This document shows, piece after piece, positions 54,531 through 64,000 of a stretch of DNA of 64,000 nt (positions within the stretch are counted from its first letter, which is position 1; each line of letters begins with the position of its first letter). This stretch comes from Theropithecus gelada (Eukaryota; Chordata; Mammalia; Primates; Cercopithecidae). Position numbers and translations under genes: made by a program. A model generated the notes under the pieces. That model saw nothing but the letters and a program-made list of their open reading frames with translations, was not told the DNA's origin and did not search any database. The stretch spans positions 164,041,427 to 164,105,426 of the forward strand of contig NC_037673.1 in the NCBI RefSeq assembly GCF_003255815.1, written 5' to 3'.

Positions 54531-56220
54531 CAGAATGATGGCTTTTATTGACTTTCTCTGAGACTAGAAGCAAAGAAAGGGGGTGGAAAACAAAACAGTA
54601 GGTGGCATTTTAGTTGTGCCCTCATGAGTGCAAACGGGAAAGGTCAGAACACCTCAGGGGACAAGGACAGAGCCAGGGCAAGAGTGTTCCCCAGAAAACT
54701 AGACAGCAGTAGGACAAGGTACTGCTCTACAAACCGAGAGAGAAACGGAGGAGTGAAAAGAGCCATTAGTGCAATGGAGTGTCATGAATTATCTGTCAGT
54801 GCTGATGACACTCTTGTTAGGATTCTCACACTTCTCACATGTTGTCCTAGTCTACTTCCTGGGACAAGCTTTTGTGAGCCAAAGTCCCTATTGTGAGCCT
54901 AGGCAGTGCCATTTGTCTGTACATCCCTCTCCTCTCTGTGAGTTCCCAGCCCCATCATTTAGGAAACCCCTAGAAGCTGATGGACAGGACTGATGTGGGT
55001 CACAGGTGCCAAAGCTGTACAGACAGCTATGCTAATTACACCACACCTGTTTCGCCAGGTTAAGCTGTTGCTATTGGAAACTGTGATCTAATGAACCATT
55101 ACTGCAGCTCCCCTTCAGTCATGTAACAGACCTCGGACTTGGGGCTCAGTCCCTTGTGCAAAAGGATAATGAGAGTAATGAACGAGAGTGGTGGGTGGGA
55201 AAATAGCATCTGTACATGGTTCCTGGAGGTGGTGAAGGAGAAGTTGGTTCTACCTGCAGGGGAAGAGAGTGGTCTAGGAAGGTACTCCAGGAGGATCTGA
55301 GAACTAAAAGATGAGAAAGCCTCTGCTAGTTGCTGGCATTCATGACACAGGGACTAGAACAGACCAAGTCATTTTAGATGTCTCCATAAATTGCCAGCAC
55401 TGTATTTGGCATTCCCTCCATTCCTAAAGGTGTTTTTCCAATAAATCCATGGCAACATGCAGAGCTGTGCCATCGCATTAAACAAAACAGGTATGATTTT
55501 TTTCCATTTCCCCAGCTCATGTTCTGTATCTCTACCCAATATGTTGCCGAGCTGTGAGCACCCTTAGGCTTCTAGCTAAATAATTTTTAAACTTTTTCTT
55601 TCTTTTACCACTTTGCACTTTTTGTTCCCAGAATGGACCCCTTCTACTATTGGAAATTTCCTAAGACAAACAAGTTTCTCTTCCTGGGTAGCAATTTCCA
55701 TTCATGAAAAATCACCTTGTATGCAGTCAGGAAGTAGAGCAGATTGGGAAGCTCTGTAATTTGTTTCCCATCAACTAATAATCTTATTGTGATGAGTAAT
55801 GTAGTCCTGTTAATGTCTCAACAAGGTTATGGATTGTGCTGAGTGTCAGTAGAGAAGCCGACAGCTTTGTGCAGTGAAACCATTCATTCTCCTTTTTACA
55901 CAGTATAGTTTCTTAAACAGCTTGCAATAGATCACGAGCTTTAGCAAACAATATTTAAATGAATGTAAATACACAAACGATTAACGATATGCCAATAGGA
56001 CTTTTACTCAGAGGTTGATTCCGTTTTTGTGTTTTCCAGTGTGCTTTTTATTTTAAGGACAAGACAAATATTTTGGAAACAGATTTGCCAAGTTTTCAGG
56101 CTGCTATGCTCCCTTGTTTGTTACAGAGTAGCCTCGATGTCTCTGCCTGAAACAGCTCCTGCCTAAGCAAGTCTTTCCTCCATCGATCGAAGCAAGTCTG
56201 TCCTATTCTTAGCATTCAGC
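54531..56220. other. Repeat-free sequence, candidate regulatory DNA at 55720-56060
   Basis: No mobile element recognised in 1.7 kb. Frames of 90 and 74 codons at 54624-54993 overlap and lack domains. The stretch 55720-56060 has a dense mixture of TAAT and ATTA cores and AAACAATATTT forkhead-like strings (CAACTAATAATCTTATTG, ACGATTAACGATATGCC). Confidence 0.45.
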
Positions 56221-56221
56221 G

Positions 56222-57125
56222 TGATGTTTAATTTTATTGTTGTATTATATTTGTAAAGTTAACATACAGTAAAATTGGCTTCACTGTGTATAGTTCTGTA
56301 GATTTTAACACAAATATAGATTTCTGGAACTGTCACAACTGCAGGAACCCAAGACAACCCTTTCACCTCAAAAATTTCCCATGTTCTCCTTTCGTAGTTA
56401 CTTACACACCCCAACCCCATCTCGGTCTCTTCTAGTCACTAATCTGTCCTTGTCACTATAGTTTTGTCTTTTGAGGATGTCATATAAATGAAATTATACC
56501 TTTTGAAACTAATTTCTTTCATTCAGCATGGTACTTTTGCAATGTATCCAAGTGTTTGTGTGTATCAATAGTCCATCCTTTTCTTTAATTAATTTATTTA
56601 ACAGACAAATAAAACTTGTGTATATATATGGTATACACCGCGACGTTTTGATATAAGTACATTGTGGAATGGCTAAATCAAGCTAATTAACATATTCGTT
56701 ACCTCACATACTCTTCAGTTCTTTGTAGTGAGAACATTTAAAATCTACTCGCTCAGCAATTTTCAACAACACAATACTTTGTTATTAACTCTAGTCATGC
56801 CTGCCTTTGCTGCATAGTACTCCTGAATTATACTTTGTACTATATGAATTACTATACTTTGTTTATTCATTTACTTGCTGTAGGACACCTGGTTGTTCTC
56901 AGTTTTTAGTGATGAGAAATAAAGCCGCTACAAATTTTCATGTGCAGATTTTGGGTTGAACATTAAGTTTGCATTTCTCTAGGGTAAATACCTAGACTTG
57001 GGATTATTAGGGCATATGGTAAGTGTAACATCATGGGAAACTGGCAGACTGTTTTCCAGAGGGGTCATCTCATTTTGCATCCCCACCAGCAATGTGTGAG
57101 AGTTCCCATCATGGCAATGTGTTTA
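56222..57125 (-). mobile_element. L1ME-type LINE 3' region, interrupted
   Basis: Left part 56222-56583 (CATACAGTAAAATTGGCTTC, AACTGTCACAACTGCAGG, GAGGATGTCATATAAATG, CAATAGTCCATCC). Right part 56805-57125 (TTTGCATTTCTCTAGGGTAA, ATGGTAAGTGTAACATC, CATCCCCACCAGCAATGTG). Together they form one ancient L1 in minus orientation, from 3' UTR into ORF2. No intact frame. Confidence 0.85.
56584..56804 (-). mobile_element. L1MA/L1MB 3' end nested in L1ME
   Basis: AACAGACAAATAAAACTTG, ATGGTATACACCGCGACG, TGGCTAAATCAAGCTAATTAAC, GAGAACATTTAAAATCTACTC and TTGTTATTAACTCTAGTC match the last ~220 bp of an L1MA or L1MB 3' UTR, minus strand. It resembles the copy at 31545-32095. Confidence 0.85.
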
Positions 57126-58220
57126 GCTTTCATGAAAAGTAAAACCTGTATTTCTAGCATGATACGTATTTTATCATGAGCTGCTTCTGGTTAATTCTAT
57201 AAGTCTTCTATAAGTCATATTTTTAATTCCCTAATGAAAGCCCTTACATTTTCTGTTGGTTAACGAAAAAAAAAAAAAAAAAAAAAGCAAAGTTTGCCTG
57301 CCTGCTTTTCTCAATTCTGTTTGTGGTTTCTCCTTCTGGTCAGACTGCATGTGTTTTCATTAGAAAAATGCTGAGCGATGAGTATTTGTTTCATCCATGG
57401 AACTGGCATGATGGTGCTCAGAGTGTTCAAAGACATACAGAGAGGTGAGGACTGGATGATTGGAGGAAACCCAGGAGGTGACATATCTTCCTATCCTCCT
57501 CTTTCACTTTTCCTTCATAAATCTAGACGTCTTGCTCCATTTCATATGTGCAAAGAGTACCCTGAAAGTCACGTGTCTCCACTGCTCTCCATCATAGTCT
57601 CCACTCAGCAACTCAGAACCCAGTGCAGGAATTCTGACTCTGAAACTTGCAGAGAAAGCAATACAGCATATGTATTCGGTGTGCTTAATTGAAGACTCCA
57701 ATTTGCCATGCTCTATTATCTAGAATTAAACACAAAAGACAGTTGATAAATACCACATTCAGTTGAAAACACAAATGAATCAAAATGTTACAATTCCTCT
57801 CCATAGGTAATAATTAACATTCTCGTGAATTGCTCTGTGTGCCATAATGCATCCTTTAAATGGTGTGTTAGCAAAAAACCTGTACATCCCACACCTGGGA
57901 TGTGCATATGTGTAGACCCAACAGAATAGTGACTTAGCCTTGGGAGATAAGGCTGGGGTGAGGAGAGGGGAAAGGCGTTGATATAGAGTTTAACAATATG
58001 CATCTGTGAAACATTGTCAAAGCAGTGTGTCATAAGAGCCTCTATAAAATTTTATACATGAGCTGAAACATGAAAACAACATACATGGAAAAGTAAAGTA
58101 TTTTGGTGGTTAAAAACCACAAGGGAACAAAGGAGTTAAGGTGAAGTATTTGTATCTTACCCAACAGGTCAGCATAGGACATGTCTCTTTCTTTACCTTC
58201 CTCAAGGCCAGGAACTCTAT
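57126..58220. other. Unique sequence, no gene seen
   Basis: A 21-nt poly-A at 57266-57286 follows GTTGGTTAACG; no retroposon body recognised. Frames of 104 (+), 65 (-) and 81 (-) codons at 57378-58033 have no domain. Confidence 0.5.
57266..57286. repeat. Orphan poly-A run
   Basis: Twenty-one A residues followed by GCAAAGTTTGCCTGCC. Confidence 0.92.
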
Positions 58221-58221
58221 A

Positions 58222-58335
58222 CCTCCAAAAGCCCTCTGACCCAGGGTAGGTGCCCAATCATTAATTGCTGAATGAAGGAACATGTGAACAAATGAAGACA
58301 TGAATAAAGGAATGAATGAACGAACAAATCAATGA
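58222..58335 (+). mobile_element. L2 LINE 3' end
   Basis: GGGTAGGTGCCCAATCATTAATTG and CTGAATGAAGGAACATG with GAATGAATGAACGAAC units resemble the L2 3' end and its tail. Confidence 0.55.
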
Positions 58336-58337
58336 TT

Positions 58338-58608
58338 AAGAATTGAGGCCAAGGTAGGTGGATCATGAGGTCAGGAGACCCAGACCATCCTGGCTAACAT
58401 GGTGAAACCCCGTCTCTACTGAAAATACAAAAATTAGCCAGGTGTGGTGGCATGCACCTGTAGTCCCAGCTACTCGGGAGGCTGAGACAGGAGAATTGCT
58501 TGAACCTGGGAGGCGGAGGTTGCAGTGAGCTGAGATTGTGCCACTGCACTCCAGCCTGGGTGACAGAGCAAGACAGCAAGACTGTGTCTCAAAAAAAAAA
58601 AAGAATTG
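58338..58608 (+). mobile_element. AluS (Sc/Sp-like), 5'-truncated, 8-bp flanking repeats
   Basis: Body 58346-58600 starts at AGGCCAAGGTAGGTGGATCAT, lacking about the first 40 bp. It continues through GGCTAACATGGTGAAACCCC to an A12 tail. AAGAATTG stands at 58338-58345 and 58601-58608. ATCATGAGGTCAGGAGAC is the Sc/Y-like left-arm state. The 113- and 61-codon minus frames are Alu antisense. Confidence 0.94.
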
Positions 58609-58780
58609 TTTGTCATAAGTGAGCTTGGCTAATGTGTCACTGTTCTTGTGTAAGGAATTTAATTGGACAGAAGGCAAAAGGAATCTTGTGGAGAAAACTG
58701 TCACTTTGGATTTCTCTCAGAGAATATAAAAGACTTTCTCAAGTAACTCCCTGCATATGGCTTTTCTAGGTTCTATACAA

Positions 58781-59100
58781 CAGCAGTCCTCAACCTTTTT
58801 GGCACCGGGAACCAGTTTCATGGAAGACAAATTTTCCACGGAAGAGGGGGATGGTTTCAGGATGAAACTGTTCCACTTCAGATCATCAGGCATGAGTTAG
58901 ATCCTCATAAGGAGCGCGCAACCTAGAATGTTTATGTGTGCAGTTCACAGTAGGGTTCACACTCCTGTGAGAATCTAATGCTGCCACTGATGTGACACGA
59001 GGCGGAGCTCAGGCGGTAATGCTTGTTCACCCTCTGCTCACCTCCTACTATGCTGCCTGGTTCCTGTACTGGCCTGTGGCCCAGGGGCTGGGGACCCCTG
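58781..59100. mobile_element. MER1-like hAT-Charlie element, nearly full-length
   Basis: Ends CAGCAGTCCTCAACCTTTTTGG and GGGGCTGGGGACCCCTG are the inverted terminal parts of a ~340-bp hAT element. Inside are ACTGTTCCACTTCAGATCATC, GAGCGCGCAACCTAGAAT, AGTAGGGTTCACACTCC and GGCGGAGCTCAGGCGGTAATG. I place it with MER1A/MER1B by memory. The 8-bp target site is not obvious. The 72-codon minus frame within is not a gene. Confidence 0.88.
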
Positions 59101-59102
59101 TG

Positions 59103-59125
59103 ACACACACACACAAAAAAAAAAA
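59103..59125. repeat. (CA)n/A-run patch
   Basis: ACACACACACAC followed by twelve A residues, directly at the end of the MER1-like element. Confidence 0.85.
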
Positions 59126-59925
59126 TCCGTTGAATGGAAACTCTATCCAAGTTCTATTTCACCATGTATAAATCAGAGAAGCTTATAACAATTTAGTGGG
59201 CTAAAAATTAACAAATAAAGTCTTTCAATATATAATGTGTTGATGTCAGCTCCAGTGTCAGCCCTAGAACGCAGCAACCATAAAACATCATACTTGTCAG
59301 CGTAGGTTGAGGAAGCCATTGGATTTCGTCTGATCCAACCCAAAAAGCCTTCCTGAAAGAAGCAGAATTCCAAATATCTTGTTTTTGATTTGCAAACTCT
59401 TAGCAAGTCATCCTCTTTCTGTGCCACACTGAGTTCCTTTCTGTATCACCAACTACGCAGATGAATCAGGATTCACCCCACCCTGTTGAGTCAGAAGCCT
59501 TTAGCAAAGATTCTTTAACACAGCAGATTTGTGATGAAAAGTGAACATTTTCAGGTGGCAGAAAGAGCCACAGGAGATCCTGTTAGTCAGAGTTTGGAAG
59601 TGAAATGTGTCTATTCCCACTTGGGGTGTGTGGGAGGCCTCTGCTCCCATTAGTTCCATGGGGATTTCTGCTGGTAAGGCATTTGTTGTCGTGTTTGGAT
59701 TGCTGTAGGAAGAGAAAAAATTACTACAGTTTGCATGAGATAGAGCTGTGTTTTGGCAAGGAAGCCCATGATAATTTTTCTTCTTGAACTTTGATCAAGT
59801 TCAAGCTTTTGAGATTTGTCTCAAATGATACCACGGTATACTTGGACATACTTTCATTTCTGATGGAATTTGGAATATTTCTCCAATTTCTTTGTTCTTG
59901 CCATATTTGTCAATAATTAATTAAT
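59126..59925. other. Unique sequence, no gene seen
   Basis: An 84-codon minus frame (59173-59427) has no domain. AATTAATTAATTAATTC at 59915-59931 is a short AATT repeat. Confidence 0.45.
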
Positions 59926-59929
59926 TAAT

Positions 59930-60275
59930 TCAGTCATTCATTCAACAACCATCTATTGTGTCTACCAAGTACTCCAAGAGTCAGGGATTCAACAGAGAAT
60001 AAAATAGCATCTTTGCCTTCAAGGCACTTACTTTCTGCTGCAGAAAGACAAATGAGTTTTTTAAAAATGGGTGCCAATATGTGCTTTAGAGAAAAAGAAA
60101 GCAATGGAAGGAGGATAAGATGACTGATGCTGTCTTGGAAGGCAGGTCTTAAAAGATGACATTTGAGCTGAGACCTGCAGACATGGACGGTGTGAGCTAC
60201 TCAATTATCTGTATCTCCAGGCCAAGGGTACAGCAAATGCAAAGAGCCTCAAACAGAAGCCTGCTCGGCCAGTTC
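59930..60275 (-). mobile_element. L2 LINE
   Basis: CATTCAACAACCATCTATTG, TGCCTTCAAGGCACTTAC, GTGCTTTAGAGAAAAAGAAAG, ATGACATTTGAGCTGAGACC and AGCAAATGCAAAGAGCCTC follow the L2 minus-strand order. Confidence 0.82.
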
Positions 60276-60394
60276 CAAATCAGGCAGAGGCCAGTGAGGA
60301 TCCAGATCAGTGTCTTTCTTATTTCTTGCAATATTTTCTTCAAGGACTAGACTTAAATCTGCAGGAAAGAGACGAACCTAGGCTGATATTCTGG

Positions 60395-60570
60395 GCAATT
60401 CCTATACACCACACAAGTCCCAGATTTAAAATGCCTTTGTTCTTGCTTTTCCCTCTGCCTGAAACATTGTTCCCCCAGACACTGGAATGGCTCTCTCTCT
60501 ATTTCCTTCAGGTCTCTGATCAAATATCATCTTATCGAGAAGCCTTTCCAGACTACACTATTAAAGTGTC
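60395..60570 (+). mobile_element. L2 LINE fragment, opposite orientation
   Basis: TGCTTTTCCCTCTGCCTGAAAC, CCTTCAGGTCTCTGATCAAAT and TTATCGAGAAGCCTTTCCAG match the L2 plus strand. It is the same consensus region as part of the minus-strand copy just upstream. Confidence 0.8.
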
Positions 60571-61205
60571 AGATAGGCAGTGTTAGAAATGGAAATTATT
60601 TTCTCCGCCAAATCTGATTATTTCACGTGAGAGATGACTCCCTCTCTACATTATGGGATTAAGAATGATCCCATTTGAGATGATAAATACTAGAATGTTT
60701 CAGTAACCCAAGAAGCCCTGAGAAACAAATTGCTAATTCATGACTTAAACCATCTAAATGTGATGAACAACTCAGGACGTCAGTGAATTGTTCAACAGTG
60801 GATTGCAATGATAGAGCAACCTGCATATCTCATAAATGAGCCAAAGAAACTTGAAAACCTTGATTTTATTATAAGGTTTTTCATGCAAAATGGGGGCTGA
60901 TGCTTACCAGGACTACCAGAACTCAAGGAAACACAGGTCTTCCTTCTGCTAATTAATAAAAGAACAAGAGAATTTATCAAAGGAAAAAAGCTAGTATAAG
61001 GCACTTCACATTGTCCACCATTGGGCAGTTTTATTTCAGTGTGTTTAAACTGCAAATGTGAAAAATAAGTGCACTGATTGTTTTGATATCCTGTAAGGTC
61101 TGGAGTTACTATAACTCAGTAGGAAAAAGGTCCCTTATTCTTAAAGGTGCTATTTACCTTAAAAGTATCTGGCAACAGAAAGTTTTTCAAGTCATTGAAA
61201 TAATA
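60571..61205. other. Unique sequence, no gene seen
   Basis: Frames of 87 (-) and 88 (+) codons have no domain; the second runs into the AluJ. Confidence 0.45.
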
Positions 61206-61210
61206 ATCTT

Positions 61211-61517
61211 GGCTGTGTGTAGTGACTCAAACCTGTATTCCCAGTACTCTGGGAGGCCAAGGTGGGAGGACTGCTTGGGGTCAGGAGTTCAAGACCAGCC
61301 TGGGCAACATAACAAAATCCCATCTTTACCAATAAAAAGAAAAAATTAGCCAGGCATAGTAGTGTGTGCCTGTAGTCCCAGCTACTTGGAAGACTTAGAC
61401 AGGAAGATTGCTTGAGCCCAGGAATTCGAGGTTACAGTGAGCCATGATTGTACCACTGCACTCCAGCCCGAGTGACAGAGCAAGACCCTGCCTCTTAAAA
61501 ACAACACACACAAAAAT
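61211..61517 (+). mobile_element. AluJ full-length
   Basis: GGCTGTGTGTAGTGACTCAAAC to GAGCAAGACCCTGCCTC. GGGAGGACTGCTTGGGGTCAG and GATTGCTTGAGCCCAGGAAT are AluJ states. The tail is ACAACACACAC-like. Confidence 0.95.
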
Positions 61518-61566
61518 CTAAATCACAGGGTCTATGTCACTCCTGTCTCCACCACCTCAAAAAATA

Positions 61567-61869
61567 GGCTAGGCACTGTGGCTCACACCTATAATCCCAG
61601 CACTTTGGGAGGTCAAGGCAAAAAGATCACCTGAGGTCAGGAGTTTGAGACCAGCCTGGCCAACATGGGGAAACCCCATCTCTACTAAAAATACAAAAAT
61701 TAGCCAGATGTGGTGGCACATACCTATAGTCTCAGCTACTCAGGAGGCTGAGGCAGGAGAATCGCTTGAACCTGGGAGGCAGAGGTTGCAGTGAGCCGAG
61801 ATGGTGCCACTGCACTCCAGCCTGGGTGACAGAGTGAGACTCCCATCTCAAAAACAAATAAATAAATAA
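61567..61869 (+). mobile_element. AluS full-length
   Basis: GGCTAGGCACTGTGGCTCAC to GAGTGAGACTCCCATCTC, with an AAAT-like tail. ATCACCTGAGGTCAGGAGTTTG is the AluS state. It lies 50 bp from the AluJ in the same orientation, so recombination between them could delete one arm set. The 71-codon minus frame is antisense Alu. Confidence 0.95.
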
Positions 61870-61887
61870 TTCGCCTATTCTGGGGAA

Positions 61888-62040
61888 AATAAATGCTGAC
61901 ATTTCCTGAGGGCCTCCTGTTTGTAATGCATTTTCCGAGCACTTTAAACATAGTATCTCATGTAACTCTCTTTACCAAGTAGGAACTGTTCTTAACCACC
62001 TTTTACAGATGAGGATACAGAGGTTAAGTACCTCAAAACT
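61888..62040 (-). mobile_element. MIR SINE
   Basis: AGGGCCTCCTGTTTGTAATG, GAGCACTTTAAACATAGTATC, CACCTTTTACAGATGAGGAT and ACAGAGGTTAAGTACCTC match the MIR minus-strand consensus. Confidence 0.9.
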
Positions 62041-64000
62041 TTGGTTGTCTAACTTCAGAAGTCCTCTAGGCAAAACTGGAGAAATCAATGTTTTCAAGAC
62101 TGAAAAGGCCCTGGAAATGGCATCCTTTTTTCCAGTGGAGCACCGTGGGACCCAGTGATCCTAACGGCAATGCCTCTTCCTCCCACTGCAAAACTGAGGG
62201 CTGAGCACACACTGGCCTCCCAGTGGTCCCGGTTTTTTCTAAAAGTTAGTGGCATCCTGGGGATCTTGAAGGTGAGGGCGAGGGGTTTCTCCTCTTGGCC
62301 TGCTCAGCAGCGGAGCACTTCTACTCATCATTCATGCAGCATCATAAGAAGGGTCTTGAGCACTGTGGGAGGTCTGCTTTATTTTAATTGGGAGGTAAAG
62401 ACAACTCCAAGACAACTTTGAAAGAAACCAGTAAACAATTATGAGCAAAATCCAGAGAGTGCTCTCTCTGACAGCACTTGAGCCATATAATCTTAGGCAG
62501 TGGATGTTTCTTCAGATATTTGATTGTCTTGAGTAATTACTTGTCTGGGTGCATGCATGTGTATGTGTGTACATTCTAAAGGCAAAAAGAGGGTTCTGAA
62601 AATATCTCCAGCGATATGTCTTTACATCCCATGACATCAACTGTCACTTGACATGACACCAGATGCAGTTCAAGGTCTGACATTCAGCTGGCTTCTGTTT
62701 ATATAGTATGGAGAAACTTTTGTTCCCTTGCCCTATAAGGCATGTACCAGGAGAGATTTTGGGAAAAGGTCACCCAGATAGTAAATAATTCTGCTGAGCT
62801 TTGAAGTGAAAATGCTCCAGGAACCTTTATCCCATCCTTGCCATTTAACTGGTGTGCTTCGGCCACTCTTGGTATTAATGAATGGTGTAGATCAGAGTTT
62901 GTTTCCATTATTCTGTTCATCAGAGGCACAATCTCAAATCAAAATTATATTTTATCTTTGTTTTGATCCTCTTTCTGTGTTTGGGGAAAAGCACTGTAAA
63001 CATCTCAAAGAGAGAGAAAAAGAAAGAATGAAATAAACCCCAAGGAAAATCTAGTTAAAGACCTAAAGAATGGCATCTTGGTGGAAGAGAATTCCACCGT
63101 GAGGTTTGGCTTTTTAAAAAAAAAAAATAGCCTGGTCTTTGAAAAACATATTATCTTTCATGGGTAAGGAAATATCCAAATTTTGCCCAGCCTATTTTAC
63201 AATAAGACCTTGAAAAGCTATGTGATGAGCTGGAATGAGAGGAGTTTAAATTTTTGATGCAATTCTCTGCCTGGGAAAGTGATAATGCTGCTCACATAAC
63301 AGAAAGAGTATTTTCTGCTACAGCACAACAATCAACATAACGTCTGGGCATATTAATAATTTCACTCCTAAACTTCTCGACAGGGAGTGCATGGGTCTTA
63401 ATAGTATTGTCAAGATCCTTAGGGCAATTGAAAAACCCAAAATCATTACTTTCTACTGATAGGCTTTCCTCTCCCAGAGGATGCCAAAATACCTAGGGTA
63501 ATGTAGATTTATTGAAATGCTCAAATAGGCATTGCTCAGACGTAACTGTGTAATAAAATCTTCTCTTTAGAAGGGTTCTTCTCAAGTATTTCAAGTGGTC
63601 TTTTTTATTTTGTCTTTGTCACTTGGAAAGTAGCTAACGGAGTTGACATTGATCTCAAGTAATACTTTCCTGATGATTTAGGAAGGCAAAGAATGAGTAT
63701 AGGGGCAATAGTCAAATGATGTGGCACCTACGATTAAAATCCCTTTCTGACCCTCATGTGTAAGAACGTGCCCTACTGGGGTGGGATGGTCTCAAATTCA
63801 CAATAACTATTAAGCTCTTAACCCAAGGGCAGCTACTGACTTGGTACCCAGTTCAAGAGTCCCCTTCTCCTTTCTCCTTTCCCCTCCCACAAATGTCCCT
63901 GCCTGTGCCTGGCTAGGTGATTACAGCCATGCCTGAACCGCTAGAACAAATTCCAGGCTTTCCCTCAGACATTCACATGTGCAACTGGCTCTCAAATGCC
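62041..64000. other. Unique sequence to window end, no gene seen
   Basis: Nearly 2 kb without a recognised transposon. Frames of 88 (+, 62155-62421), 76 (-) and 76 (+, 62699-63036, mutually overlapping) codons have no domain. A short A9 run stands near 63119. No structural RNA recognised. Confidence 0.5.

Noticed and set aside
1..64000. tRNA, 5S, U6 or other small RNA genes
   Set aside because: I looked for their characteristic strings (A and B boxes beyond those in Alu and MIR, U6 start, 5S core) and saw none. A covariance-model scan would be decisive.
1..64000. Bacterial-type operons, phage or defence systems
   Set aside because: Repeat content, codon-poor sequence and Alu/L1 elements are clearly primate; no prokaryotic gene arrangement is present.

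Overview
The window is ordinary primate nuclear DNA: AT-rich, CpG-poor, and built largely from mammalian interspersed repeats (Alu, L1, L2, MIR, MaLR LTRs, hAT-Charlie DNA elements) and microsatellites. The Alus place it further. Copies near 29126-29428 and 12044-12127 carry GATCCGGCCACTGCAC or its complement, and the copies near 1110-1406 and 29126-29428 carry CTCAAGCC or CTCAAACC near the 5' end. I associate these changes with AluYR-type subfamilies of Old World monkeys, so a macaque- or baboon-like cercopithecine is the best guess. This rests on recalled diagnostic positions, not on a database search.

I find no protein-coding gene, no tRNA, rRNA or snRNA gene, and no convincing processed pseudogene. 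The longest open frame (163 codons, 13115-13606) resembles no family I know and is about the length expected by chance over six frames of 64 kb. Most other long frames lie in Alu, L1 or L2 copies or in purine/pyrimidine tracts. The segment is probably intergenic or deep intronic.

Layout. 1-6.3 kb: Alu end, AluY with a 16-bp target duplication, a MaLR solo LTR with 5-bp duplications, an old L1 and an AluS. 6.3-20 kb: mostly unique DNA with MIR, L2, MER5 and an MaLR-like element, two 5'-truncated Alus, and TGGA and GGAA microsatellites. 20-27 kb: an L1M broken by L2 and MIR, an L2, and a repeat-poor, TAAT-rich block (25.6-26.9 kb). 27-29.5 kb: AluS, FLAM, a 190-bp pyrimidine tract, and a young AluY beside a 44-bp L1 tail. 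29.5-34.8 kb: L1MA/MB, L2, MIR and two nested MaLR-like LTRs. 34.8-39.9 kb: 5 kb almost free of mobile elements, with possible conserved non-coding blocks. 39.9-50.4 kb: five Alus, some with tails turned into microsatellites, and a nested L1 complex. 50.4-56.2 kb: repeat-poor, containing a 267-bp near-perfect inverted repeat (52002-52268) and a small CpG cluster (about 54.37-54.53 kb). 56.2-64 kb: nested L1s, Alus, a MER1-like element, L2, and a unique tail.

I see no gene system or new biological system. The most unusual items are the 267-bp inverted repeat, the CpG cluster ending at a donor-like site, a short L1 segment present twice 1,056 bp apart, and the 44-bp L1 tail flanked by its own duplication. 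Mobile-element boundaries are by eye and usually good to about 10-30 bp; MIR and L2 edges are looser.
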